Assembly: GCF_900110145.1 (NCBI RefSeq)
Contig: NZ_FOCP01000011.1
Span: 1-64,000 of the forward strand
Origin: Nitrosomonas marina
GTDB taxonomy: Bacteria; Pseudomonadota; Gammaproteobacteria; Burkholderiales; Nitrosomonadaceae
Length of the DNA: 64,000 nt
Direction of reading: 5' to 3'
In this document: positions 18,408 through 27,969 of the stretch, in pieces
How the letters are laid out: each line of letters opens with the position of its first letter
Position numbering within the stretch: position 1 is the stretch's first letter
Position numbers and translations under genes: made by a program
Notes under the pieces: model-generated
Databases searched by the model: none
What the model was told of the DNA's origin: nothing
Seen by the model: only the letters and a program-made list of their open reading frames with translations

Positions 18408-21400
18408 TCAATATACAATTTCTACATTTTCGGCGTTTAAATGCCGGTTTAATGTATGCAGCAGCTGATCGTCCAGATTTACCCGCCAGCTATCGCCCAG
18501 CACAATCTCGCAAGCCGCCTGCTGATTTTGATATACCAGCGAAACGGGACACAACGGCTGCATGTCGCCGTGTTGTGCCGGCTGATCGGGACGATCCTGG
18601 CCGGCATAAGGTGTCAACAGATTTTTCAATGTAGCAGTCGTCGGCAGCGTTTCAGAATTGACACGCAGCCTGATCCGTTTGGCAAAATGCGTGCGGATAC
18701 CGGCAAGATTGTACAGCTTCTCCGCGGTTATACGCAGTTCGTTGCTGCTTTCCTGGTCGTTATACTGACCGCGAATACCAATTTTCGCCTGTGCCACCAG
18801 CAGTTGATCCTCCTTGAGCCAGTTGCGGTTTTCGTTAAACAGTTCATCAAACACAATCAGTTCGACTGAGGCCGTACCGTCGTCAAGGCCGATGACGGCC
18901 ATTCGGCCACGCCGCGTCATCTGAACACGAACGTCATGAATGATTCCCGCGATGAGCTGCGTTTCACGCTGTACTGATAGCCGATCAAGCGTCGTGCGGA
19001 CAAATGGACGTATATCACGGGCATAGGTCTCAAACAGGTGCCCACTGAAATAAAAACCGAGTCCTTGTTTTTCATGCTGCAGCGTCTCCCGGTCCGACCA
19101 CGGCGAAGCTGATATCAAAGTCGGTTGCAGTGTCAAATCGTCCTGGCCATCAAACAGGGTTGACTGGTTGGCCGAGCGGCTTGACTGCTCTGCCGCTTCC
19201 AGCGCAATGCCAACCGAAGCCAGCAGGCTGGATCTGTCTCCATTCAGACAATCGAATGCGCCGACACGGATAAGCGATTCGATCACACGTCGGTTGATGA
19301 TGCGCCGATCCACGCGGTTGCAGAAATCGAACAGATCAATGAACACACCGCCTTTACTGCGTGCTGCAAGTACGGCGTTTATCGCTGACTCACCCGTTCC
19401 CTTTACCGCGCCAAGCCCGTACCGGATTGTTTTGGCGCCGGTCGGCACAAACCGGTAATCAGACTGATTGATATCGGGTGGCTGAATCGTCAACCCATTT
19501 GCCAGACTGTCTTGAATGAAAATATAAACCTTGTCGGTATCGTCCATATCGGCCGACAAACAGGCCGCCATGAACTCAGCCGTATAGTGCGTTTTCAGAA
19601 AAGCAGTCTGATAGGCGATGAGCGCATACGCTGCAGCATGCGATTTGTTGAATCCATAACCGGCAAATTTTTCCATCAGACGAAACAATTCCGATGCCTT
19701 TGTTTCATCCACGCCGTTTTTTACCGCGCCGGCGACAAAAATATCGCGTTGCTGCGCCATTTCCTCGACTTTTTTCTTGCCCATGGCGCGCCGCAGCAAA
19801 TCAGCGCTACCCAGACTGTAACCTCCGATCACCTGGGCAATCTGCATCACCTGTTCCTGATAAATCATAATGCCATAGGTCGGACTCAGAATCGGCTCGA
19901 GACGCGGGTCAAGATATTCAATGGTTTGCACGCCATGTTTGCGTTCAATAAAATCCGGTATTAAATCCATCGGGCCCGGCCGGTAAAGCGCAACCAGTGC
20001 GATAATGTCTTCGAAGCGATCAGGTTTTGCCTTCTGCAACAGATCTTTCATGCCGCGCGATTCAAACTGAAAAATACCGACGGCATTGCCCTGTCGCAAC
20101 AATGCATAAGTGGCAGCATCATCCAGCGTCAACCCGGCGAGTGAAAACGATTCAACGCGGGATCGATTAATGTAACTGACAGCGCGGTCCAGTGTGGTCA
20201 GAGTTCGCAGCCCGAGAAAATCAAACTTGACCAGACCGATTTTCTCGACATCGTCCTTGTCGAACTGGCTGACCACGGCATCCGTCGACTCGGTGCAATA
20301 AACAGGGCAAAAGTCGGTGATTTTGCCCGGTGCGATCAGCACCCCTCCAGCGTGCATGCCGCTGTTACGGGTCAGTCCCTCCAGGCGTTCAGCCAGTTCC
20401 AGCAGGTAACGAACGTCCTCCTCCTCGGCAGCACGTTGATTTAACTGCGGCTCGAGTTCGCGTGCTTTTTTTAGCGTCATGCCAATTTCAAACGGCACCA
20501 GCTTTGCCAGTTGATCAACAAAATTGTATGGCAGATCCAGCACGCGGCCAATGTCACGAATCACTGCCTTGGCCGCCATGGTGCCAAAAGTAATAATCTG
20601 CGAGACACTTTGAGTGCCATAGCGCTGTTTGACATAGTCAATTACTTTTTCACGCCTGTCCTGGCAGAAATCAATATCGAAATCCGGCATGGATACGCGT
20701 TCCGGATTCAAAAAACGTTCAAACAGCAGATCGTAACGCAACGGATCGAGATCGGTGATACCGAGCGAATACGCAACCAGCGATCCAGCCCCGGAACCAC
20801 GTCCCGGTCCGACCGGCACGTCATTGCGCTTGGCCCAGTTGATGAAATCGGCCACTATCAAGAAATAGCCTGAAAAACCCATCGAGATGATCGTATCAAC
20901 TTCAAAATCCATGCGCGCCTGATATTCGTGCAGCCGCCGATTACGCTCATCTGTGCCAGGGAACAGTGCCTGCATACGTTCTTCGAGACCGGCCGCAACC
21001 TGGCTACGCAGAAAATCCTCCAGGCTTTCGTTATTGGGCGTTGGATACAGCGGCAGCTTGTTGACACCCAGCTCCAGTTCCAGATTGCAGCGACGAGCGA
21101 TTTCAACACTGTTTGCAAGTGCCGACGGTATGTCAGCAAACAGCTGGATCATCTCCTGTCGGGTCTTGAAATACTGTTGTCGGGTAAATTTTTTCGGCCG
21201 CCGCCGATCGGCAAGAATATAACCCTCAGCAATGCAGACCCGAGCTTCATGTGCATCGAAATCGTCAGCCGTCAAAAACTGCACAGACTGGGTGGCAACA
21301 ACGGGCAGATTTAACTTGTCTGCAATCACCAGTGATTGCTGCAACAGATATTCTTCCCGATCATGTCCGTCTCGCTGGATTTCAATATACAACCGGTTCG

Positions 21401-21908
21401 GAAAAACCGCGGTCCATTCCTTTGCCTGCGCCTCAGCCTGCTGCAGGTCGTTCAGTAAAACCGACTGGCCAATCGCACCATAACGTGCACCGGACAACGC
21501 AATCAATCCTTCGGTACCGTCCGGTTCATCGCGCAACCACGACCACCGTATCTCTGCCCTGCCCTGCACCTGGTTTTCAAGGTAGGCGCGCGTCAATAAC
21601 CGTGAAAGTAATAAATAGCCGGCGTAGGACTGGCATAACAGCAGTACGCGTGCAGGTTTTTTACAGTCAATTTCGTTGGTTATCCAGACATCGCAGCCGA
21701 TAATCGGCTTGATTCCGTTTTTGCGGGCACTTTGATAAAATTTTACCGCCCCGAACACATTGGCAAGATCGGTCAGTGCCAGAGCAGGCATCTGATCTTC
21801 TGACGCTTTCGCAATTGCGTCATTAATCCGGATGGTACTGTCCAGAATTGAGAATTCGCTGTGCAGCCGTAGGTGAATAAAGCCCGGTTCAGCAGATTTT
21901 TGAGTCAT
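18408..21908 (-). CDS. dnaE: DNA polymerase III alpha subunit
   Basis: The replicative polymerase, 1166 residues. It opens with the PHP domain (FIHLRLHSEFSILDSTI). The catalytic palm carries GPGRGSGAGSLVAYSLGITD and the Asp pair in MPDFDIDFCQDRR, followed by GMHAGGVLIAPG in the finger region. A helix-hairpin-helix region and an OB fold (LIAGIIHDVRVQMTRRGRM) complete the C-terminal part. Length and order are those of DnaE1-type enzymes. The ATG at 21908 fits the family start. It is divergent from trhP. Confidence 0.96.
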   Translation of the reverse strand: MTQKSAEPGFIHLRLHSEFSILDSTIRINDAIAKASEDQMPALALTDLANVFGAVKFYQSARKNGIKPIIGCDVWITNEIDCKKPARVLLLCQSYAGYLLLSRLLTRAYLENQVQGRAEIRWSWLRDEPDGTEGLIALSGARYGAIGQSVLLNDLQQAEAQAKEWTAVFPNRLYIEIQRDGHDREEYLLQQSLVIADKLNLPVVATQSVQFLTADDFDAHEARVCIAEGYILADRRRPKKFTRQQYFKTRQEMIQLFADIPSALANSVEIARRCNLELELGVNKLPLYPTPNNESLEDFLRSQVAAGLEERMQALFPGTDERNRRLHEYQARMDFEVDTIISMGFSGYFLIVADFINWAKRNDVPVGPGRGSGAGSLVAYSLGITDLDPLRYDLLFERFLNPERVSMPDFDIDFCQDRREKVIDYVKQRYGTQSVSQIITFGTMAAKAVIRDIGRVLDLPYNFVDQLAKLVPFEIGMTLKKARELEPQLNQRAAEEEDVRYLLELAERLEGLTRNSGMHAGGVLIAPGKITDFCPVYCTESTDAVVSQFDKDDVEKIGLVKFDFLGLRTLTTLDRAVSYINRSRVESFSLAGLTLDDAATYALLRQGNAVGIFQFESRGMKDLLQKAKPDRFEDIIALVALYRPGPMDLIPDFIERKHGVQTIEYLDPRLEPILSPTYGIMIYQEQVMQIAQVIGGYSLGSADLLRRAMGKKKVEEMAQQRDIFVAGAVKNGVDETKASELFRLMEKFAGYGFNKSHAAAYALIAYQTAFLKTHYTAEFMAACLSADMDDTDKVYIFIQDSLANGLTIQPPDINQSDYRFVPTGAKTIRYGLGAVKGTGESAINAVLAARSKGGVFIDLFDFCNRVDRRIINRRVIESLIRVGAFDCLNGDRSSLLASVGIALEAAEQSSRSANQSTLFDGQDDLTLQPTLISASPWSDRETLQHEKQGLGFYFSGHLFETYARDIRPFVRTTLDRLSVQRETQLIAGIIHDVRVQMTRRGRMAVIGLDDGTASVELIVFDELFNENRNWLKEDQLLVAQAKIGIRGQYNDQESSNELRITAEKLYNLAGIRTHFAKRIRLRVNSETLPTTATLKNLLTPYAGQDRPDQPAQHGDMQPLCPVSLVYQNQQAACEIVLGDSWRVNLDDQLLHTLNRHLNAENVEIVY

Positions 21909-22001
21909 AAATGATACAATTGAACGCTTGGTCGATTGCAGTGTTCAAAACAGCATTGCAATCATGCTTTGTTTTTTTGTTACCGCCTTTAATTTTACAT
22001 C

Positions 22002-23366
22002 ATGTTGACCACTCCAGAACTGTTACTTCCCGCCGGCTCGCTTGAAAAAATGCGCACCGCATACGCCTACGGCGCCGATGCGGTTTATGCGGGACAACCG
22101 CGTTATTCCCTGCGTGCGCGCAACAATGAATTCGCACTGGAACAACTCAAAACCGGGATTACCGAAGCGCATGCGCTGGGTAAGAAGTTTTTCGTCGCGA
22201 GCAATATCATGCCCCATAACGCCAAGGTCAAGACTTATCTGGCCGATATGGAACCGGTCATCGCAATGCAGCCCGATGCACTGATCATGGCCGATCCGGG
22301 CCTTATCATGATGGTTCGGGAAAAATGGCCCGAGATGCCTGTACATCTGTCGGTACAGGCCAATACTGTCAATTACATGGGCGTCAAGTTCTGGCAGAAA
22401 ATCGGGCTCACACGCGTGATTCTGTCGCGTGAACTGTCGCTTGACGAAATCGCCCAGATACGCGACCTGTGCCCGGACATGGAACTCGAGGTGTTCGTAC
22501 ATGGCGCACTGTGTATTGCCTATTCGGGACGCTGCCTGCTTTCGGGTTATTTCAATCATCGTGATCCGAATCAGGGCACCTGTACCAATTCATGTCGCTG
22601 GGACTATAAAGTCATGCCAGGCGAGGAAGGCGACAATGGCGATATTCAATCATCGGAAACGATCGATTTTGATTTTAACGCAGCGATGCGCGAGGCCGAC
22701 AGCCAGTCGGGCCAGCAGCCCGACTTCAAGCGGCATCCGGCAGCTGATCAGGTATACATGATTGAAGAAAAAGAACGCCCCGGCCAACTGATGCCGATCA
22801 TGGAAGACGAGCACGGCACTTATATCATGAATTCCAAGGACCTGCGCGCGGTGGAGCACATCGAGCGGATGGTCAAAATAGGCGTCGATTCGTTCAAGGT
22901 CGAAGGCCGGACCAAATCGCTTTATTATGTTGCCAGAACCGCGCAGGTCTATCGCAGGGCCATTGACGACGCCGTCGCCGGAAAAACATTCGATCCGTCG
23001 CTTCTCGGCGAACTCGAAGGACTGGCCAACCGCGGCTATACCAGCGGTTTTTACCAGCGCCACCAGACGCATGAAACACAGAATTACCTGCGCGGTCATT
23101 CCGAATCGAGCCGCAGTCAATATGTCGGCGACATCACAGGATTTGACGAAGCCAGCGGCATGGCGGAAATACAGGTCAAAAACCGATTTCAGGTCGGAGA
23201 TCGCCTTGAGATCATTCATCCGTCCGGCAATCAGATAGTAAAACTGACACAGATGCAGGACAGCAAAGGCAAGCCAGTATTTGCAGCGCCCGGCAGCGGC
23301 CACCGCGTGCGTATTCCGATGACCCGGAATGTCAGTAATGCGTTTGTCGCTCGGTTCTTATCGTGA
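22002..23366 (+). CDS. trhP: tRNA 5-hydroxyuridine synthesis protein TrhP (YegQ, U32 family)
   Basis: A 454-residue U32-family protein, the same length as E. coli YegQ. The N-terminus LLPAGSLEKMRTAYAYGADA and the U32 signature EVFVHGALCIAYSGRCLLSG near residue 165-185 are clear, as are Cys residues of the CTNSCRWDY cluster. In E. coli, TrhP acts in prephenate-dependent hydroxylation of uridine 34 in several tRNAs. Older annotation as a collagenase-like protease is misleading. The ATG at 22002 opens directly with the conserved start; the promoter must lie in the 93 bp shared with dnaE. Confidence 0.88.
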   Translation: MLTTPELLLPAGSLEKMRTAYAYGADAVYAGQPRYSLRARNNEFALEQLKTGITEAHALGKKFFVASNIMPHNAKVKTYLADMEPVIAMQPDALIMADPGLIMMVREKWPEMPVHLSVQANTVNYMGVKFWQKIGLTRVILSRELSLDEIAQIRDLCPDMELEVFVHGALCIAYSGRCLLSGYFNHRDPNQGTCTNSCRWDYKVMPGEEGDNGDIQSSETIDFDFNAAMREADSQSGQQPDFKRHPAADQVYMIEEKERPGQLMPIMEDEHGTYIMNSKDLRAVEHIERMVKIGVDSFKVEGRTKSLYYVARTAQVYRRAIDDAVAGKTFDPSLLGELEGLANRGYTSGFYQRHQTHETQNYLRGHSESSRSQYVGDITGFDEASGMAEIQVKNRFQVGDRLEIIHPSGNQIVKLTQMQDSKGKPVFAAPGSGHRVRIPMTRNVSNAFVARFLS

Positions 23367-23393
23367 CAATCTAAGCGATTGACAAACAGCTTG

Positions 23394-24395
23394 TCAGTCG
23401 CACTGATGATAAAAAAAACTGATCATGCTTCTTGGCAACCACTCGAAATTGCCAGGAAAAGGTGACTGGACAAATCCGGCATGCCCTCCTTCATCAGGAA
23501 ACACGCGCGTCACCGCCGCTGAAACCTCGTCACCTTCGGGCAACACTGAAGCCGGCATGAATGGATCGTTGCACGCGTTGATCAACAGGGTCGGCACATG
23601 AATATGCGGCAGCCACTGCTTGCTGCTTGACTGTCGCCAGTAGTCGTCGGTATCTCTGAATCCATGCAAAGGCGCGGTGACAATATTATCAAATTCGTAG
23701 ATTGATTTGCATTTTGACAGTGCTTTGCCGTCAAACAGTCCCGGAAACTTTTCCAGTTTCTCAAACGCCTTGTATTTCAACGTGCTCAGAAAATGATGTG
23801 TATAGACCTGATTAAATCCTGAATCGAGCGCCGCACCCGCCGCAGCCAGATCGAGCGGCACTGATATTGCGGCAACGCCGTTGAGCCAGTTTTTTGCTTC
23901 ACTGCCCTGCTCGCCGAGCCACTTCAACAGTGCATTGCCGCCCAGTGACACTCCGATAGCATACACCGGCTGGTATTCCGCGTTGATCTGCCTGTGCTCT
24001 TGAATGATTCGCCTGACCATCCAGTCAATCTCCGCCGAATCACCCGCATGATATGCACGCGGCAGGCGATTGGGCGAACCGGAACAACCGCGGAAATGAA
24101 TCACCACACTATGCCAGCCGTACCGCTGCAGAATATTTTTGATGCTGATTATGTAATGACTGTTCGAACCACCTTCAAGGCCGTGAAAAATGATCACCAG
24201 CGGCGCATCTACATGCCCGTCGAGCCAGTCGACATCGATAAAATCGCCATCGTCCAGTTCCCAGCGCACACGTCGATAGACAAACAACGGCTTCTGGCGC
24301 ATCAAAAACGGATAAATTGTCTGCGCATTGCCGCCCGGCATCCACTTTGGAGCAACATACGGTTCCGTATACAGCGGGATTGAGTCGGTTTTCAT
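23394..24395 (-). CDS. YheT-family alpha/beta hydrolase
   Basis: A 333-residue alpha/beta hydrolase of the YheT/EMB8 type. The family start PKWMPGGNAQTIYPFL is present, then the oxyanion segment FHGLEGGSNSHYI, the motif HFRGCSGSPNRLPRAYHAGD, and the nucleophile elbow GVSLGGNALLKWLG. A late His in DEGGHAGFVQSPFPG completes the triad. The substrate is unknown in most bacteria; an esterase acting on lipid-like molecules is likely. It is convergent with trhP, 27 bp away. Confidence 0.85.
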   Translation of the reverse strand: MKTDSIPLYTEPYVAPKWMPGGNAQTIYPFLMRQKPLFVYRRVRWELDDGDFIDVDWLDGHVDAPLVIIFHGLEGGSNSHYIISIKNILQRYGWHSVVIHFRGCSGSPNRLPRAYHAGDSAEIDWMVRRIIQEHRQINAEYQPVYAIGVSLGGNALLKWLGEQGSEAKNWLNGVAAISVPLDLAAAGAALDSGFNQVYTHHFLSTLKYKAFEKLEKFPGLFDGKALSKCKSIYEFDNIVTAPLHGFRDTDDYWRQSSSKQWLPHIHVPTLLINACNDPFMPASVLPEGDEVSAAVTRVFPDEGGHAGFVQSPFPGNFEWLPRSMISFFYHQCD

Positions 24396-24543
24396 GTGAT
24401 TTTTTTTATTGTTGAAACTTCAAAGAGTTTAGCATAAGTGGAGAAAACAGATGGTTTAAAGCCTTTTTTCAAATTGAGATTTTTCTCGGAAAATCTGTTG
24501 TGACGCGTAAAATTCGGCCTGATAAATTGGTTACCGATAATGT

Positions 24544-24696
24544 GACTATGCTTTTCATAGGCTTCTCAAACTCATTTTTGATAAAATTGAGTCTGGAGAA
24601 TTTTCTGTTGAGCATTATCAACGAAAACTTGTTAATGGCTCTGCGCTGGCTGTTGTTGAACGTATGAAAAAATATGAGGAACGGTATGAGCTCTAA
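24544..24696 (+). pseudogene. Unidentified coding remnant, C-terminal end
   Basis: Fifty codons read as protein-like sequence (DYAFHRLLKLIFDKIESG, then EHYQRKLVNGSALAVVERM and KKYEERYEL) before TAA at 24694. No start codon precedes them and a stop lies just upstream in this frame. The frame one base over reads RKIRPDKLVTDNV up to the same point, so a one-base indel near 24541 may join two halves. I do not recognise the family. No match was searched for. Confidence 0.3.
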
Positions 24697-24814
24697 CAAA
24701 GCAGTGCACGCGGTACCAGCTATACTCTACAATTTTGCGTTATCGCCACGCTCTTTACCACAAAATTTACTCCACTTCACAAGTGATACTTCAATTTGAT
24801 ATTGCCGGATAAAA

Positions 24815-24949
24815 CTAATGAATGTTTCCCATAACCTTTGAACTGTTGCGCTTCAATGGTTCATAAATATGGAAACCTTCAATAAACCCTGCCACTGTCA
24901 TTTTTGACTCGTTGGCAATACCGATGTTTAATTTATTTCGATCTTCAAA
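24815..24949 (-). pseudogene. Unidentified coding remnant
   Basis: On the minus strand about 44 codons read NIGIANESKMTVAGFIEGF then HIYEPLKRNSSKVMGNIH before TAG at 24815-24817. The frame is closed upstream by TAA and lacks a good start, and it abuts the 5' end of the CNNM gene. The sequence is protein-like but I cannot name a family. The remainder of 24396-24955 holds no other gene that I can see. Confidence 0.25.
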
Positions 24950-24955
24950 TTATTC

Positions 24956-26080
24956 ATGTATACGCTGCTAATTGCTTTCTTTCTTGTTTCGATAATCTTT
25001 TCATTCCTTTGCTCAATCTGGGAAGCGGTATTACTCAGTATTACACCATCGTTTACGGAGCAGAAAGTGCAGGAAGGCGGCGATATCGGCCCAAGACTTG
25101 AAGCCTATAAGTCCAATATCGACCAACCGCTGTCAGCTATTCTCACACTCAATACCATTGCGCATACAATCGGCGCCATCGGGGTGGGTGCGCAGGCCGC
25201 TATAATCTGGGGAACCTCATTGATGTCGACAGTAGTCGTGCCGGTGGTCATGACATTGGCAATCCTGCTGTTATCTGAAATCGTGCCAAAAACAATTGGC
25301 GCCAGCTATTGGCAGGAACTTACAAATTTCACCGTAAGAAGCCTCAAGATTGTAATGTTTGTTTTAGCGCCATTCGTTTATATCAGCCAGATCATTACCC
25401 GCTCTTTGAAAAAAGACGGGAACGCAAGCGTATTCAGCCGTAAAGATTTTTCCGCCATGGCGGATATTGGCGAGAAACAGGGGGTACTTGACAAAGATGA
25501 ATCTACGATAATGCGTAACCTGATGCTTTTTGAATCGGTTCTAGCACACGATGTGATGACACCGCGTACAGTCATGGTGGCCACTGCTGAAAATACACCG
25601 GCACGTGAATTCTACGACCAGCATCCAAATCTCAGATTCTCACGCATTCCTGTCTTCGAAAATTCACTTGACAATATAACGGGTTATGTCTTGAAAAACG
25701 ATCTGCTAATCACGCTGATAAACAATGGGGACGATACGCCGTTATCGGCCATTAAGCGCGACATGATTGCCATAAAAGAAAACTTTCCCATTCCAGAATT
25801 GTTTAACCATTTCATTGAGAAACGCGAACATGTAGCACTGGTTATTGATGAATTCGGCGGTACGGCGGGACTAGTTACCATGGAAGACGTCATAGAAACG
25901 TTACTCGGCCTTGAAATTGTTGATGAATCAGATCACACTGTGGACATGCAAGCACTAGCGCGTAAAAAATGGGAAGAACGTGCGCGACAGATAGGCTTGT
26001 TGGAACAACTAAACAAGGAAATTACAGAGCAGGATTCAAACACAAAAGAAATAAAAAAAGAATCAATCACTGACAACTAA
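24956..26080 (+). CDS. CNNM/CorC-type transporter protein with CBS domains
   Basis: A 374-residue membrane protein. A DUF21/CNNM domain with three to four helices spans about residues 1-150 and includes ILLLSEIVPKTIGASYW, the SE-x-x-PK motif of the family. A CBS pair follows (residues about 190-320) with VLAHDVMTPRTVMV and LVIDEFGGTAGLVTMEDVIE. The C-terminus is short and charged and lacks the full CorC-HlyC domain. Related proteins transport or regulate Mg2+ and other divalent metals. ATG 24956 is the first in-frame Met; no strong ribosome site is visible. Confidence 0.82.
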   Translation: MYTLLIAFFLVSIIFSFLCSIWEAVLLSITPSFTEQKVQEGGDIGPRLEAYKSNIDQPLSAILTLNTIAHTIGAIGVGAQAAIIWGTSLMSTVVVPVVMTLAILLLSEIVPKTIGASYWQELTNFTVRSLKIVMFVLAPFVYISQIITRSLKKDGNASVFSRKDFSAMADIGEKQGVLDKDESTIMRNLMLFESVLAHDVMTPRTVMVATAENTPAREFYDQHPNLRFSRIPVFENSLDNITGYVLKNDLLITLINNGDDTPLSAIKRDMIAIKENFPIPELFNHFIEKREHVALVIDEFGGTAGLVTMEDVIETLLGLEIVDESDHTVDMQALARKKWEERARQIGLLEQLNKEITEQDSNTKEIKKESITDN

Positions 26081-26215
26081 TATGATAATACTTCAGACTT
26101 TCCCGCTAACTGTGTAATTATCAAGGCGCAAATCGCGTTTTTCGAGCCAGTCGATCACTTAACGTAGCGTCAGGCGACAGAAGCCTCGAACACACGCGAA
26201 CACACGCTCAATGAA

Positions 26216-26707
26216 ATGAACATTTTTGTGCTTGATTTGGACATCAAGAAATGCGCGCGGTATCACTGTGATCAGCACGTATCGAAGATGATTCTAGAAA
26301 GCGCGCAGTTGCTCTGCACAGCTTTAAACAAAAAAGGCTTCCAAACACCGTATCGCCCTACTCATATAAATCATCCATGCACTCAATGGATAGCTGAATC
26401 GTACGACAATTTTGTCTGGCTTCGAAATTTGGCCATGGCGCTAAATTCAGAATATCGATTCCGGTTTAACAAGACAGGCGATCATAAATCAATATCTGTT
26501 ATTCGTGAAATTTCTGATTTAACGTATGAATTGGTCGGATTGACACCTTTTGCTCAAGCCATGCCCGACAAATACAAGGTTCCGGGAAACGCAGTTAAAG
26601 CGTATAGACAGTTTTACGTCGGTGAGAAATTGGGCTTTGCCAAATGGACAAAAAGAAATATTCCCAAGTGGATACATGAATTTCAAACAATGACGAATTC
26701 CATCTGA
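26216..26707 (+). CDS. Conserved protein of unknown function, 163 aa
   Basis: A cytosolic protein with the start MNIFVLDLDIKKCARYHCDQ, then HVSKMILESAQLLCTAL, an INHPCTQWIAES segment, LTPFAQAMPDKYKVPGN and a Tyr/Lys-rich YRQFYVGEKLGFAKWTKR. These blocks match a family I remember from bacteria and T4-like cyanophages, sometimes loosely labelled pyrimidine-dimer glycosylase; I do not trust that label. Conserved His, Cys and Trp suggest an enzyme or metal site. The neighbourhood has phage-like and decayed genes, so phage origin is possible. Just upstream (about 26188-26207) CGAACACACG is repeated in tandem. Confidence 0.65.
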   Translation: MNIFVLDLDIKKCARYHCDQHVSKMILESAQLLCTALNKKGFQTPYRPTHINHPCTQWIAESYDNFVWLRNLAMALNSEYRFRFNKTGDHKSISVIREISDLTYELVGLTPFAQAMPDKYKVPGNAVKAYRQFYVGEKLGFAKWTKRNIPKWIHEFQTMTNSI

Positions 26708-26749
26708 CAGCAGGCGCTTGCATCAGGTGCAAAGACCCGTTGCGCTGCC

Positions 26750-27277
26750 ATGGAAATAAACAGCATGAATGATACGCACCCTAGGCAAATTCATCAATCC
26801 TGTCCATCGAAGCTATTGAGCTATGCTGTGGCTGGAGCCCTGGCATTGCCGGTTGGTGCGGTGATGTGGTTCGAAACTGTTTATCTGTTCTTTGGCCTCA
26901 CTGGCGAGGACCCGTCCGACAGCTTTAGTTTTCTCGCTGCGACGGTAGTATTCGGGTTCGCCTTTGGCTGGCCGGTGTTCCGCGCATATTGCACTGCCAG
27001 AGTGGTGCAGCGGGCATGCCAGCTTGGTCTGCTTGTGTCAAATCTGCTTCCGGTAGTGGCCGTTGCAGTGTTGCTGCTGTGGCAGGAAGCATCAAACCGG
27101 CCTGACTTTGGCATGGGCGGCTTGATGCTCTATGCTTTACCTTATGTTGCACTTGGTTTAGCGGTAATACTTGTCATCGGCTTTGGGCTTGGTATCCATC
27201 TGGCCGGGCGGCGGCTCACGACAAGCAACTACAAGCGCAGCGAGAACAGGCATGAGAAACCGGTATCCCGTGGCTAG
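26750..27277 (+). CDS. Hypothetical membrane protein, 175 aa
   Basis: Four hydrophobic segments are visible, at about residues 24-50, 63-80, 92-110 and 122-155, with a basic C-terminal tail (GRRLTTSNYKRSENRHEK). No family is recognised. Codon use is more GC-rich than in the gene upstream. ATG 26750 or 26765 could be the start; neither has a clear ribosome site. It follows the unknown 163-residue protein gene by 42 bp and may share its transcript. Confidence 0.5.
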   Translation: MEINSMNDTHPRQIHQSCPSKLLSYAVAGALALPVGAVMWFETVYLFFGLTGEDPSDSFSFLAATVVFGFAFGWPVFRAYCTARVVQRACQLGLLVSNLLPVVAVAVLLLWQEASNRPDFGMGGLMLYALPYVALGLAVILVIGFGLGIHLAGRRLTTSNYKRSENRHEKPVSRG

Positions 27278-27579
27278 GCTTTATTTCCGACCTGACTGGT
27301 TCTGGCCGCGCCCTCAATTCAGCAATACTCAATGGTTCCACCCAGACTGTAGTGATCTTGATGAAAACCAGAAGTCATTATCCGGTTTCTAAATCTGTCA
27401 GTCCCGGTTTTTCCCGATGCAATAGCAGGCATTCTATCGAATCAGCGCAGCAACCTGGCAAGGTGCAAATATCTATTTGTTTTGTGTGTCAATTGACAAT
27501 TGGAATTGTGCTATTCGATATACAACTTGCCAGATTCTTCATAAATTTTGTGGCTGAACAGGACAGTTATGCAACCCGT
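27278..27579. other. Intergenic stretch without a convincing gene
   Basis: An in-frame ATG at 27252 could give a 46-residue peptide overlapping the upstream gene end, containing RPDWFWPRP, but it has no clear ribosome site and no recognised family. Nothing else was supported here. Confidence 0.3.
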
Positions 27580-27969
27580 TTACATGCGCGCACTTTCGTA
27601 ATGTGCTGTTCTTGTCCACTCCGGACGCATAAACAGCAACTCGCCGCGCCTTGCCTGGGGAATATGATGTTTACAAGTATCAATTTCTTTTTGCACTTTT
27701 ACAAACGCGTCGATAAAGTCAATCTTGATGCGTGCATTGCGGGCACCCAGAAATAATCCGGAAATAACCAGAAATCCCGGGTATGTGATCCACAAAGAGT
27801 AACCGCAATCCTGTTCGAAAAAATTTTCTTTGCTGAATGCAGTGCCACAGTCGCGCATCAGGTAACGCAGCGAATGGACCAATTCATCATGACTGCGACC
27901 AAAATGTTTTGCAATTATCTGCGTGGTAGTCACCACTTTATTATTCGTAATACTTACTATTGTTTCCAT
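27580..27969 (-). CDS. Rha-family phage regulatory protein
   Basis: A 129-residue protein resembling phage Rha antirepressor-type regulators. The N-terminus VSITNNKVVTTTQIIAKHFG, then RSHDELVHSLRYLM, matches the DNA-binding-like beginning, and YSLWITYPGFLVISGLFLGA followed by KIDFIDAFVKVQKEI matches the usual end of the pRha domain. GGAGGT at 27974-27979, read on the minus strand, is a strong ribosome site a few bases before the ATG. No other phage gene is adjacent, so this is a stray prophage gene or a domesticated regulator. Confidence 0.7.
   Translation of the reverse strand: METIVSITNNKVVTTTQIIAKHFGRSHDELVHSLRYLMRDCGTAFSKENFFEQDCGYSLWITYPGFLVISGLFLGARNARIKIDFIDAFVKVQKEIDTCKHHIPQARRGELLFMRPEWTRTAHYESARM

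Noticed and set aside
26185..26210. Tandem CGAACACACG repeat, considered as a CRISPR or attachment site
   Set aside because: Only two 10-bp units without spacers; too short to be an array.
27252..27392. 46-codon plus-strand frame with RPDWFWPRP
   Set aside because: It overlaps the end of the membrane protein gene, lacks a ribosome site and has no recognised family.
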